DNA from: Massilia antarctica
Lineage (GTDB): Bacteria > Pseudomonadota > Gammaproteobacteria > Burkholderiales > Burkholderiaceae_D
NCBI RefSeq assembly: GCF_015689335.1
Contig: NZ_CP065053.1
Location: forward strand, 6,758,001 to 6,822,000
DNA length: 64,000 bases
Direction: 5' to 3'
The position numbers were made by a program, and so were the translations under genes. Of the stretch, positions 19,383 through 27,874 are shown piece by piece. Position 1 is the first letter of the stretch, and each line of letters begins with the position of its first letter. The notes under the pieces were generated by a model. The model did no database searches. It was not told where the DNA came from and worked only from the letters and a program-made list of their open reading frames with translations.

Positions 19383-20569
19383 CGCGCGCGTGCCCGTTCG
19401 GCCGACAGGTCGGCTGAAGCGAGTGCGTAACGCGCGACCGCCTCGTCGTTCAAGGTGACCCCGAAGCCAGGACCGGGCGGCAAGCGCGCCTGGCCATCCT
19501 GGATGTCGATGGTTTCATTGATGATGTCGCCGACGAAGCGTTCGAGCGCGGAACCGTAGCCGACGAACTCGCCCACGGCCGGATGGGCGGCGGCAAAGTG
19601 CAGCAGGGCCGCAGTGCCCACGCCCAGGGTGTGTTTCGAGCCCAGGTTGCATTGCAGCCCCCCTGCCCCGGCAATCTCCACAATCGCCGCGGAGGCGCGC
19701 AAGCCGCCGGACTTGGCCAGCTTGAGCGTGATGATGTCAGCCGCGCGCGCGCGCACCACGCGCATCGCATCGGCCGGACTGAGGACGCTTTCGTCGGCCG
19801 CGATGGGCGCGTGCGCGCGCTCGGTGATCAGTTGCATGGCCTCGATATCCCACCAGGCGCACGGCTGCTCGATGCATTCGAGTTCGCACTCCTGCAAGGC
19901 GGCATCGACGGCCAGCGCCGCCTTGCAGTGCCACGCCTGATTGGGATCGATTTCGATGCGCGTGCCCGCGCCCACGGCGCGCTGCACCGCGCGCGCCATG
20001 CGGATATCGTGGCGCCAGTCGGCGCTGCCCTTCAGGGTGAGCAAGCGGTAGCCCATCTCGGCCAGGGTGCAGGCCGACCGCACCGCCGTATCTTCGTCCG
20101 GCATCGCCATGCTGCGCGAGAGGGCAAAGCGTTCGCGGGTCGCGCCGCCCAGCAGATCGGCCACGGAAATGCCGAGGTGGCGCGCCTTCAGGTCGTGCAG
20201 CGCCAGGTCGACCGCGCACAGGGAAGTGGGAAAGGCGTGGCGTTCCGACGACAAGCCCGCCAGTGTCTGTAAAATGGACACGATGCGCGCGCCGTCCTCG
20301 CCCAGCAGCAGCGGCCCGGTGAGCTCGGCGAGGCGGCGGAACACGGAGTCGGCGCTCTCGCCATCGCGCGCGGGGAAAATGATGGAGGCCTCGCCCAGAC
20401 CCACGGTGCCGTCGAGCGCGGTCAGGCGCAGCAGCACCTTCTCGCCTACTTCCAGCCGGCCGCGCGAGGATTGCATCGGCGCGATATACGGCACGCGCAC
20501 CTTCCACACCTGCACCCGCACGATGGTCAGCGGCGCGCCGGGCGCACTTCCAGGGGAAAAATCAGCCAT
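19379..20569 (-). CDS. Enolase-superfamily enzyme (muconate cycloisomerase/racemase group)
   Basis: About 396 residues from ATG 20569; a TTG two codons upstream is less likely. The N-terminal capping domain is followed by a barrel with the three metal ligands of the family (IEIDPNQAW, ECIEQP, IAADES) and the second catalytic lysine (TLKLAKSGG). The first catalytic site reads LLTLKGSAD: the acid/base lysine is present, but the preceding lysine of the usual KxK motif appears to be Thr. Family members include muconate cycloisomerase, o-succinylbenzoate synthase and dipeptide epimerases; the substrate cannot be assigned. It is coupled to the downstream methyltransferase by a four-base overlap. 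Confidence 0.8.
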   Translation of the reverse strand: MADFSPGSAPGAPLTIVRVQVWKVRVPYIAPMQSSRGRLEVGEKVLLRLTALDGTVGLGEASIIFPARDGESADSVFRRLAELTGPLLLGEDGARIVSILQTLAGLSSERHAFPTSLCAVDLALHDLKARHLGISVADLLGGATRERFALSRSMAMPDEDTAVRSACTLAEMGYRLLTLKGSADWRHDIRMARAVQRAVGAGTRIEIDPNQAWHCKAALAVDAALQECELECIEQPCAWWDIEAMQLITERAHAPIAADESVLSPADAMRVVRARAADIITLKLAKSGGLRASAAIVEIAGAGGLQCNLGSKHTLGVGTAALLHFAAAHPAVGEFVGYGSALERFVGDIINETIDIQDGQARLPPGPGFGVTLNDEAVARYALASADLSAERARAR

Positions 20570-20713
20570 GAGCAATATCGCGCCAGTGAGGTCGGGCCAT
20601 CGGACAGCGGCTGCGCCGGCGCATGGTGCGGGCCGGCGCAGGGCTGTTGCATTGCCGGTCGCGGAACCGGCGCCAAGTCTATTGTACTGTCAACCCGGGT
20701 GCTCCGGAGCAGC

Positions 20714-21550
20714 TCAGATTCCGCTGGCCATCAAGCCTTCGGTATGGCCCGACCAGATGTTCCCGGTGCGCAGGAAGGGTTCGGTTTTCATCAGCGAAAA
20801 CCGCATGCCCACTTCATCCCAGCCGTAGCGGTCCACTTCGACCCGCTCGTGCTCGACCCGCACCACGTTGAACGAATTGACCTCGCCGCGTCCGCGCGTC
20901 GACGTCGCCGTGCCCGCCTGCACCACCAGCGCCGCGTACTCGCTCATCTGGTAACGCGCCGAGGTGTTGCCCGCATGGCTGGTATGCATATGCCCCGACA
21001 ACAGCAGATCGACCCCGCAGTCGGCGAACGCCTTCATCGCCATCGGCGCGCGGTCCACCAGGTCGTCGTCATCCTCGGTCTTGGGCAAGTCGAAGGGATG
21101 ATGGGTCACGATGATGCGCGTGATGGCCGGGTCCAGCCCGTCGAGCTGCTTGCGGATCATGGCGACCTGCTCGTCGTTGACCCGCCCATCCTTGAAAGTC
21201 AAGGAGCGCGCGGTGTTGACGCCCAATACGGCGATTTCTTCATCCACGTAGATCGGATCGAGGTCGTCGGTGATGTAGCGCTTGTAGCGTGTCAAGGGCT
21301 GCAAGAAGCGCCGGAACACGTTGTACAGCGAAATGTCGTGATTGCCCGGCACGATGATCTGCGGGCCGGGCAAGCTGTCGAGCCAGGTCTTGGCCGCCTC
21401 GAATTCCTCGCTCTTGGCGCGCTGGGTCAGGTCGCCCGACACCACCACCACGTCCGGCGCGATGCGTTCGACCAGCTCGCGCAGCGGCGCCAGCAGTTTT
21501 TCGTCGACCCGGCCGAAATGCAGGTCTGAAAGATGAACCAAGGTACGCAT
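20714..21550 (-). CDS. Metallophosphoesterase (CpdA/Icc-like)
   Basis: 278 residues with the complete calcineurin-like motif series: SDLHFG (Asp9, His11), SGDLTQRA, PGNHD, VTHHPF and GHMHTSH. These residues bind a two-metal centre. The family includes 3',5'-cAMP phosphodiesterase CpdA and other phosphoesterases; the substrate is not determined. It is the last gene of a minus-strand run with a diacylglycerol kinase and a PAP2 phosphatase, which suggests a link with phospholipid turnover rather than cyclic nucleotides. Confidence 0.8.
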   Translation of the reverse strand: MRTLVHLSDLHFGRVDEKLLAPLRELVERIAPDVVVVSGDLTQRAKSEEFEAAKTWLDSLPGPQIIVPGNHDISLYNVFRRFLQPLTRYKRYITDDLDPIYVDEEIAVLGVNTARSLTFKDGRVNDEQVAMIRKQLDGLDPAITRIIVTHHPFDLPKTEDDDDLVDRAPMAMKAFADCGVDLLLSGHMHTSHAGNTSARYQMSEYAALVVQAGTATSTRGRGEVNSFNVVRVEHERVEVDRYGWDEVGMRFSLMKTEPFLRTGNIWSGHTEGLMASGI

Positions 21551-21559
21551 GCTGACTCC

Positions 21560-22549
21560 TCAAGTGGGGACGACGACCGTCAGCGCGGCCGGACGAATCC
21601 GGTAGCGCAGCGGCGTCGTCATGACGGTGACTTCGCCATCGGTGGCCACGCGCAAACGCTTGTGGCGGGTGGCGATTTCCATGTTTTCTACCGTGAGCAC
21701 GTCAAAGTCGCGCTCCTGTGCCAGGCTGCCCCACAGGGCCCTCCAGCCCAGCCGCAGCAATCCCAGGCGGCCGGGGCGCTGCGCCACGTACAGGCTCAGC
21801 GTGCCGGCATCGAGGCGGCGGCGCTCGCCCACGCTCAGGCCCTGCATCGTGTATTCGTTATTGCCGATGAAGACAAACGGGGTGCGCCGCGCGTGCTCCT
21901 GCTCGCCCACCGTCAGGCGCAGGCTGAGAAAGGGATAGCGGCGCAGCGCCGTCAGGGTGGCCCAGCCGGCCGCCAGCCACTTGCCGCGTCCGAGCCGGCG
22001 CTGCTGCTTTTCGCGGTCGCGCACGATGTCCGGATACAGGCCGAGGCTGGAATTATTGAGAAAGATAGTGCCGTTGACCTCCCCCACATCGACCCGGGTG
22101 CGGCGGCCCTGCGCCACGTTGCGGATCGCCTCGTCCAGCGCCAGCGGAATGCCGAGGTCCTTGGCGAAATGGTTCAGGGTACCCATCGGCAGCACGCCGA
22201 AAGCCACCTCGCTGCCGACCAGCTGCGAGGCGACCGCGTTGATGGTGCCGTCTCCGCCGCCGGCCACCACGATCGGCTTGCCACTGGCGCGCGCCGAGCG
22301 GGCCGCCTCGATCAGCTCGCTGCCGCCGCGCGCCAGGGTGACCTCCGCGTCCAGGCCGTGGGCGGCGAATTTGTCGCGCAGCTCGGCGGCGCGCTGGTCG
22401 TCGTGGCCGCTGCCGGCACTGCCGTTGATGATGACTGCGATCGGGGTCAGGATAACACTCCTCGGGATTCGTTCAGGATGGACAAAACAGGCTATTCGGT
22501 GATGCGCGCCGCGCGTTGCCGGCGCAGGGTCGAACACGAGGTGATGCAT
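21560..22549 (-). CDS. Diacylglycerol/lipid kinase (DAGK catalytic domain)
   Basis: Catalytic-domain landmarks are VIINGSAGSG, VVAGGGDGTINAVAS (the nucleotide loop), VLPMGTLNHFAKDLGIP and NNSSLGLYPDIV. It should phosphorylate a lipid such as diacylglycerol with ATP, at the inner membrane. The first standard start is ATG 22549, which runs 58 bases into the upstream PAP2 gene and gives 30 or so residues without similarity. A perfect AGGAG stands seven bases before a CTG at 22450, exactly where the conserved domain begins (CTG-Thr-Pro-Ile-Ala-Val-Ile-Ile-Asn), so the true product may be about 296 residues. Confidence 0.8.
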   Translation of the reverse strand: MHHLVFDPAPATRGAHHRIACFVHPERIPRSVILTPIAVIINGSAGSGHDDQRAAELRDKFAAHGLDAEVTLARGGSELIEAARSARASGKPIVVAGGGDGTINAVASQLVGSEVAFGVLPMGTLNHFAKDLGIPLALDEAIRNVAQGRRTRVDVGEVNGTIFLNNSSLGLYPDIVRDREKQQRRLGRGKWLAAGWATLTALRRYPFLSLRLTVGEQEHARRTPFVFIGNNEYTMQGLSVGERRRLDAGTLSLYVAQRPGRLGLLRLGWRALWGSLAQERDFDVLTVENMEIATRHKRLRVATDGEVTVMTTPLRYRIRPAALTVVVPT

Positions 22550-23241
22550 ACCGCCAGCCAGCCGCAGCCTTCAACCATGGCCGCCAGCACGTCGCTCAGG
22601 TAATGGGCGCCGAGGTACACGCGGCTCAGGGCCACCAGCGCGACCATCGCACAGGCGCCCACCACCACCAGGATGCGCATCCGCCAGCGCGGCACCACGC
22701 ACACCAGATAGGCCGCCAGCAAGCCGTAAAACACGGTGGCGCCCAAGGTATGGCCGCTGGGGAAGCTGTAGGTGGACAAGGTCAGCAGCGGCTCGTCGAA
22801 GCTCGGCCGGGCACGCTGGAAAATATATTTGAGCAGGACGTTGAGCAACTGGCCGCCCGGCACCGCGAGAATCAGGCAGATCAGCCAGTAGCGCGCTTTG
22901 TTGAGGTAAAAATAGAGGCCAAGCGCACTGGCCATCAGCGACACGCCCAGCACGTCGTGGGTATTGGTGATGAACAGCATGGGGCCAGTCCAGGCGCTGT
23001 TCTTGTGTCCGTGGAACCAGTTCGCCAGGAAGGCATCGAGCCTGGTGATGTCGGCGTGCGAGACGACGTCCGCCGCCAGATTGCCGAACAGCGCGGCGGC
23101 CAGCATCAGCAGCAGGGCGCCGACGGTCACATGCAGGCCAAGTTCGCCTTCGGGACTGAGGCGGGCGGCGACGAAGCTGCGCACTCTTGGATGGAAATGG
23201 ATCACGGTTGAACGATGGGCGACGGCCGGCACCAGCGGCAC
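22492..23241 (-). CDS. PAP2-family membrane phosphatase
   Basis: 249 residues with about six hydrophobic spans. All three PAP2 motifs are present: KYIFQRARP, YSFPSGHT and SRVYLGAHYLSD. Known activities in the family are dephosphorylation of phosphatidic acid, phosphatidylglycerophosphate or undecaprenyl diphosphate. GTG 23241 is the longest start; a second in-frame GTG (GTG-Ile-His-Phe) lies about 12 codons on. It is first in a run with the lipid kinase and metallophosphoesterase genes; kinase and phosphatase together could cycle lipid phosphates. Confidence 0.8.
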   Translation of the reverse strand: MPLVPAVAHRSTVIHFHPRVRSFVAARLSPEGELGLHVTVGALLLMLAAALFGNLAADVVSHADITRLDAFLANWFHGHKNSAWTGPMLFITNTHDVLGVSLMASALGLYFYLNKARYWLICLILAVPGGQLLNVLLKYIFQRARPSFDEPLLTLSTYSFPSGHTLGATVFYGLLAAYLVCVVPRWRMRILVVVGACAMVALVALSRVYLGAHYLSDVLAAMVEGCGWLAVCITSCSTLRRQRAARITE

Positions 23242-23316
23242 GGCAACGTTTGCAATCGTACACGACGCGCCGCCCTTCGCAGCGCACAGACCGCCAGATG
23301 AGTCCCCTGCCCGGCC

Positions 23317-23682
23317 TTATTCGAGGGTATTGACCAGCTCCAGCAGCGCGGCGTGATCGAGCGGCTTGTTCATGAACGCGGTCGCGCCCTGGCGCAGCGC
23401 CCAGATGCGGTCCGAATCCATGTCCTTGCTGGTGAGCAGGATGACCGGGATATGCCAGGTGGTTTCATCGCTGGTGATGGCGCGCGTGGCCTGGAAGCCG
23501 TTCAGGTTGGGCATGACCACATCCATGATGATCAGGTCCGGCAGCTCGCTGCGCGCCATCGCCACCGCTTCGACGCCGTCGGTGGCGAGGATGACGCGGT
23601 GCCCGTGGGCCAGCAGCAGTTCGGAGACGATCAGGCGCTGCACCAGCGAATCGTCGACGACGAGGATTTTTTGACTAGCCAT
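23317..23682 (-). CDS. Single-domain response regulator (CheY-like)
   Basis: 121 residues, receiver domain only. The acidic pocket is DD at 10-11, the phosphoacceptor is Asp54 (LIIMDVVMP), the switch Thr is in LLTSKD and the invariant Lys is in NKPLDH. There is no output domain, so it must work through protein contacts, as CheY, PilG or PilH do. It stands next to a small unknown gene on the same strand, with no kinase adjacent. Confidence 0.85.
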   Translation of the reverse strand: MASQKILVVDDSLVQRLIVSELLLAHGHRVILATDGVEAVAMARSELPDLIIMDVVMPNLNGFQATRAITSDETTWHIPVILLTSKDMDSDRIWALRQGATAFMNKPLDHAALLELVNTLE

Positions 23683-23694
23683 GACAAATCGATT

Positions 23695-24012
23695 TCAATG
23701 GGCCGGCGAGGAAGGCTCCTCCTCCGCTGCTTTGCGTTCGGGGAAATAGCGCCAGTAAAAGGCGTGCGGATGCAGGCCGAATTCCTTCTCCAGCTCCTTG
23801 CAGACGATGGTTTCGGCCAGGTACAGCGCCTTCAGATTGGTGGTCCGGCTGACCGTCACGTACACGCGCAAGGTCTTGGTCGAGCTGGAGTTATGCAACT
23901 CGAGAGCGGTAACGTCGAGTTCCATGCTTTTCAACTTGTTTCTGACGTAGCGCGCCACGTCTTTCCGCACGGCGTTGTACAGCGCAGAATTCACCGCCTT
24001 TGGGTCAGGCAT
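23695..24012 (-). CDS. Hypothetical protein, 105 residues
   Basis: The open frame extends to 24072, but the ATG at 24012 (MPDPKAVNSALYNAVRKDVA) starts the part that looks coding. The N-terminal half is basic and helical (VRNKLKSMELDVTALELHN); the C-terminal half has alternating strands and ends with EFGLHPHAFYWRYFPERKAAEEE. No family is recognised. It lies 12 bases upstream of the CheY-like gene on the same strand and is probably co-transcribed with it. Confidence 0.55.
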   Translation of the reverse strand: MPDPKAVNSALYNAVRKDVARYVRNKLKSMELDVTALELHNSSSTKTLRVYVTVSRTTNLKALYLAETIVCKELEKEFGLHPHAFYWRYFPERKAAEEEPSSPAH

Positions 24013-24405
24013 GAATAGAACCCCAATCAATGAACGAGCGCCACAGGCTCCCGCGGGCACTGCTGACGACACACAAAACCGGTTTTACCTGGTCCACCGG
24101 GCATGGACGTAACAATCAATATGATACGTCAGATCATATTGCGTAACAGCCAGCTTGCGCGCAGTATCGCCGCCACTTGCACAGTAGTCAATCAAATTGT
24201 TGCTTTACGCCAAATATTTTACGTGGCGCGGCCCAAGCGGCGCCTTGTTGAGCGCACGCAAACGATCCGGTTAAGCGGAGTCAAGCGCCAGCGCGAGGCG
24301 GGGTAAGGCAATCCGGACGGATGGAGGTGAATCAAACCCGGCGATGGAACTTTCTTACAAAATCGGCAAAACAGCAGCGCCCTCATCCTTTCCCCGGAGA
24401 TCCCT
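24013..24405. promoter_or_regulatory. Intergenic region with two palindromes
   Basis: No convincing gene; the short frames here lack start signals and family resemblance. The region holds a 12-base perfect palindrome AAAACCGGTTTT (24075-24086) and a 9-bp inverted repeat CAATATGAT/ATCATATTG around 7 bases (24117-24125, 24133-24141). It is more AT-rich than its neighbours between about 24110 and 24230, and probably contains divergent promoters for the genes at 24012 and 24406. GGAGA precedes the GTG at 24406. Confidence 0.5.
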
Positions 24406-24942
24406 GTGCGATTGAACCGATGTGCCACCCTCCTCTGCGCGCCGGCCCTGTTCTGGTCCGCGCCCGCGCCAGCCTCGCTGCTGAGCATGACACCAACCGT
24501 CCAGACCATCACCCTTGCGCCCGGATCGGCCTGGGATGCCATGGGTACCATCACCAACCTGAGCGGCTTCGACCTGCTCAGCTCGGAGATATTTCTCGAG
24601 TTCAGCGCTTACCCGCACACGGTGCTGGCGCCGCAGCAGCGCCTGGGCGGGATTGAATTCACCATCGGCGACCGGACGGTGTCCGGCTTGGCCGAGCTGT
24701 TCCACGTCGACATCGCGCCCGATGCCGTGCGCGGCTTGGCCTGGTCCATGGACGTGTTCGCGGCCGACGTGCATGGCAACTTCAGCGACCCGACCACCTT
24801 TTCCTTCCTCATCGACGGGCCCGCGGTCGTGGTGCCGGAACCATCCACCTTACCGCTCCTGGCCGCCGGGCTCGCCGCGCTGCTGGCGGGCGCGGGCCTG
24901 GCACGGCAGCGCGCGCTTCATCCCGACAGCGCAGGAGACTGA
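24406..24942 (+). CDS. PEP-CTERM protein-sorting domain protein
   Basis: 178 residues from a GTG with GGAGA eight bases upstream. A signal peptide (residues 1-24, ending APAS) precedes a beta-rich domain of about 110 residues. The C-terminus is a textbook PEP-CTERM signal: VPEPSTLPLLAAGL, a hydrophobic span, then basic LARQR. Such proteins are cut and sorted by exosortase and end up in the envelope or extracellular matrix. No exosortase is encoded in this window, so it must be elsewhere. It opens a four-gene run (24406-27838). Confidence 0.8.
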   Translation: MRLNRCATLLCAPALFWSAPAPASLLSMTPTVQTITLAPGSAWDAMGTITNLSGFDLLSSEIFLEFSAYPHTVLAPQQRLGGIEFTIGDRTVSGLAELFHVDIAPDAVRGLAWSMDVFAADVHGNFSDPTTFSFLIDGPAVVVPEPSTLPLLAAGLAALLAGAGLARQRALHPDSAGD

Positions 24943-24943
24943 C

Positions 24944-25702
24944 ATGGCCAAGCTTGCAGCCGTTACCAAGGTGGTGCTGGGCGAGCCGGGGATCGAGCAT
25001 GTTGACGGAGAAGTGTTCCTCAATCTGCACATCATGAACGTGGGCGAGGCGCCGCTGGCCAATCTGCACATCGGCGCGATGACCTTCGGCAGCGCGCAAC
25101 GCAGCAGCCCGCCGGGATTTCCCATCGTGATCGATCTGATCGGCGCCAGTTCCACCGGCCACGTGACCGCGCGTTTTTCCAGCGCGGCGCTGAGCGTGGG
25201 CGCCAAATACCTGTTCACGCTCAGCGGAACCTACACGGTCGACGGTGTCGCGTATGGGCTGAGCCTGAACCGCTTCATCCGCCTGCCTGCCGCCACGGCG
25301 GCCACCCTGGCCGGCTTCAAGGCGCGGGTGGAATCGTCCTCCCAGGGCCACTACTGGAACTACACCCTCTTCAACGACGAGAGCGCCGCCAGCCGCAGGT
25401 CGGTCGCCACCTTCTCCCTGTCGATCGGCGCGCCGGTGGCCGTAACCGGCATCCCCGCCGGCTGGGCGGTGGAAACCGACGGCCAGACCTTTGTTCTGTG
25501 GTACGCCGCCGACGATGCGCCGCCCTATCCGCATCAGCTCGCCCCCGGACAATCCCTGTCCGGATTTCAATTGATGAGCGCCAGAACGCGGTCGGAAGCC
25601 AGCCCGGCCGCGCTGACCTCCTGGAACCAAGCCAGGGACGAGGCCGGACCCGTCGTCAGCGATTACGTGATGACGCCGTACCGGCTTACCGGAACCCATT
25701 GA
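24944..25702 (+). CDS. Hypothetical protein in the PEP-CTERM/PLA2-like cluster
   Basis: 252 residues beginning MAKLAAVTKVVLGEPGIEH, with AGGAGA before the ATG, one base after the previous stop. It has no signal peptide. The composition is that of a beta-sandwich: short strands with Ser/Thr/Gly (VDGEVFLNLHIMNVGEAPL, HVTARFSSAALSVGAKYLF, HYWNYTLFNDES). It contains no cysteine, in contrast to the next gene. The tight spacing argues for co-expression with its neighbours. Function unknown. Confidence 0.65.
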   Translation: MAKLAAVTKVVLGEPGIEHVDGEVFLNLHIMNVGEAPLANLHIGAMTFGSAQRSSPPGFPIVIDLIGASSTGHVTARFSSAALSVGAKYLFTLSGTYTVDGVAYGLSLNRFIRLPAATAATLAGFKARVESSSQGHYWNYTLFNDESAASRRSVATFSLSIGAPVAVTGIPAGWAVETDGQTFVLWYAADDAPPYPHQLAPGQSLSGFQLMSARTRSEASPAALTSWNQARDEAGPVVSDYVMTPYRLTGTH

Positions 25703-25729
25703 AATACATGTATGACGCGGGAGGGAAGT

Positions 25730-26761
25730 ATGGATGCCACTCGTTCGGCCAGGTCGGCACTGGCGCTCGCGCTGCGCCGCTGGGTGCGCGCCGGGAAGCA
25801 GGCCGCGCCGGCCAGCCCTGCCGGGGATGACACCGGCTTCGACCGTTTTGCGCGATCGCTGGGCAGCCAGGTCGGGCGCCGCGACGTGCTGAAAGTGGCA
25901 CTGTCCGGCGCGGTTTCGGCGCTGCTCGGCAGTGTCGGCATGAAGCAGGCATGGGCTACCGCCAACTGCCTGTGCGGACGCCATCTGTACGACGTGGCGA
26001 CCCAATGCTGCACGCCGACCGGGGTGCGGCCCAAGCACCCGTTGGCGGACCTGGCGTCGTGCCCGGAGCGGGTGACGCACCCGGGCTACGTCTGCCGTCC
26101 GAACGGCTGCGGCGCCGCCGGCGGGCAAGCCTTCCCGGCGTCGTTCGGCGCGGCGCGCTTTGGCGCCTGCTGCGACGGACACGACTGCTGCTGGGGCAAC
26201 TGCAACGGCAGCCGGGCACATTGCGACGGCAATTTCCATGACTGCCTGCGCGGCGCCTGCGACGCGGCTTATCCGCCGCTCCTCAATGCGCTCGGGCTGG
26301 ACAGCAACCGGATCCGCCGTTCCTCGTGCCACGCCACGGCGCGCGCTTACTTTGAAGGCGTCGAGACCGATACCTGGGGCACGCCGGCCTACGTCGCGGC
26401 GCAACAGGCGGCCTGCGACTGCTGCGGCACCCAAACCTGCAAGACCTGCCCCGGCGGCACCTGCGAAGCCTTGCCAAGCTGCGAGGATCCCGGCTGCGTG
26501 TGCTTCCAGACCATCGAGGGCAGGGGATTTTGCCATCATCCACAACTATGCGCGGGCTTGTCGGACTGCACCTCCAGCGCCGCCTGCCCTCCCGGATGGG
26601 CCTGCGTCAGTGTCACTTGCTGCGGCAGCAAGCCGGTGTGCATCCAGCCCTGCGTCGTCATCGGCGGCGCCCGCGTCTCGCCATTTGCCATGGCGCCAGC
26701 GGCCGCGGGCCCGACCACCGCCCGCAGCGCCACGCACATTCCAGCCACTGACCGGAGATAA
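25730..26761 (+). CDS. Tat-exported, cysteine-rich phospholipase A2-like protein
   Basis: 343 residues from ATG 25730, which has GGGAGGG directly upstream; an ATG six codons earlier is less likely. Residues about 56-82 look like a twin-arginine signal (GRRDVLKVALSGAVSALLG). The mature part contains 34 cysteines. The segment CCDGHDCCWGNCNGSR (His151-Asp152) followed by HCDGNFHDCLRGAC resembles the calcium-dependent catalytic helix of secreted phospholipase A2, group XII type. A second cysteine-rich region (residues about 225-315) has no assigned family. Activity is inferred only from the motif. The following gene encodes a MauE-MauD-type fusion, likely to supply disulfides. Confidence 0.7.
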   Translation: MDATRSARSALALALRRWVRAGKQAAPASPAGDDTGFDRFARSLGSQVGRRDVLKVALSGAVSALLGSVGMKQAWATANCLCGRHLYDVATQCCTPTGVRPKHPLADLASCPERVTHPGYVCRPNGCGAAGGQAFPASFGAARFGACCDGHDCCWGNCNGSRAHCDGNFHDCLRGACDAAYPPLLNALGLDSNRIRRSSCHATARAYFEGVETDTWGTPAYVAAQQAACDCCGTQTCKTCPGGTCEALPSCEDPGCVCFQTIEGRGFCHHPQLCAGLSDCTSSAACPPGWACVSVTCCGSKPVCIQPCVVIGGARVSPFAMAPAAAGPTTARSATHIPATDRR

Positions 26762-26764
26762 TCG

Positions 26765-27838
26765 ATGGGTATCCTGTTCGTCGTATGCGGCATCACCGTC
26801 GTGCTGGTCATGACCCTGGCCGGCGTCTCGAAGTTCGGCCGCGCTCGCGAGACCGCCGACACAATGCGCGCGTTCGGATTGCCGGCGCGCCTGGCACAGT
26901 GGGCCGCTCCCGTGCTGCCTGCGGCGGAACTCGGCATCGCCGGGTGCCTGCTCGCGCCGGGCACCGCGTGGGCAGGCGCACTGGCGGCAACCCTGTTCAT
27001 GGCATTAGTGACCATGCTGGTGACGGCCGCGCTGCTGCAAAACAAACATCCCAGCTGCAACTGCTTCGGACAGATGCGGGCCGCGCCGGTCGGCTGGGGC
27101 GTCGCCCTGCGCAGCCTGCTGCTGACCCTGTGCGCCGCTTACCTGTTGTGGGACGGGGGCGCACGGCTCGATCAAGGGCTGCTGGCCGACACCGGCAAGG
27201 TGGCGGCGACCTTTGGCGCGGCCGTGCTGGCGTCGCTGGCCGTGGCGGGCATCGTTGCGCTGCAGGGCTGGCTGTCGCTGAACCTGGTGCGCCAGCAAGG
27301 GCGGCTGCTCCTGAAAATCGATAACCTGGAGCAGCGCCTGGCCGCGGCCGGCATCCCGGAAAGCCCGTCCGCGCCGCTGGCGGGTCCCCTGCCCGGCAGC
27401 AGCGCGCCCGCGTTCAGCGCCGTCACCCTGGCCGGAGCGCAGGTCGCCTCAACGACGCTGTTCGGCCACGGCAAACCGGCCTTGCTTTTATTCGTCGGCG
27501 CCGACTGCGCCCCGTGCAAGGATCTGCTGACCGACCTGCTGGCATGGCGCGGCGCGCACCAGCCCCAGGACAGGCTCGTGACAGTGACCAGCGGGACGGC
27601 CCAGGCCAACCGTGACAAACTCGGCGGCCTGATCGGCGGCGATGCGCTGCTGCAGGAAGAACGGGAAATCAACGCCCTGTTCGGGGTGGTGGCGACCCCG
27701 AGCGCCTTGCTGCTCCACGGCGACGGCAGCATCGCCGCGCCGATGGCCATCGGCAAGGACCAGATCATGGCACTGGTCCAGGGCCCCTGCGCGCGCGCAG
27801 CAAGCGGACTGCGGCGGCCACACATCGCCTATTCCTGA
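26765..27838 (+). CDS. MauE-MauD fusion: membrane quinone/disulfide module with thioredoxin-like domain
   Basis: 357 residues. The N-terminal 150 residues are a MauE/DoxX-like four-span membrane domain with the typical CNCFG cysteines (Cys98, Cys100). A further span is followed by a short coiled segment (KIDNLEQRLAA) and a thioredoxin-like domain (about 220-340) with a CAPC redox site (Cys248, Cys251) and VVATPSALLL, which contains the cis-Pro. In methylamine-utilisation systems MauE and MauD act together in making the disulfide-rich small subunit in the periplasm. Fusion of the two, three bases after a 34-cysteine exported protein, points to a dedicated oxidase or isomerase for that protein. 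Confidence 0.75.
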   Translation: MGILFVVCGITVVLVMTLAGVSKFGRARETADTMRAFGLPARLAQWAAPVLPAAELGIAGCLLAPGTAWAGALAATLFMALVTMLVTAALLQNKHPSCNCFGQMRAAPVGWGVALRSLLLTLCAAYLLWDGGARLDQGLLADTGKVAATFGAAVLASLAVAGIVALQGWLSLNLVRQQGRLLLKIDNLEQRLAAAGIPESPSAPLAGPLPGSSAPAFSAVTLAGAQVASTTLFGHGKPALLLFVGADCAPCKDLLTDLLAWRGAHQPQDRLVTVTSGTAQANRDKLGGLIGGDALLQEEREINALFGVVATPSALLLHGDGSIAAPMAIGKDQIMALVQGPCARAASGLRRPHIAYS

Positions 27839-27874
27839 CGGCAAATGGGACCGATGCCGCAAAACGACAAACAA

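Noticed and set aside
24103..24306. 67-codon frame in the intergenic region
   Set aside because: No RBS, atypical composition, and overlaps the palindrome region.
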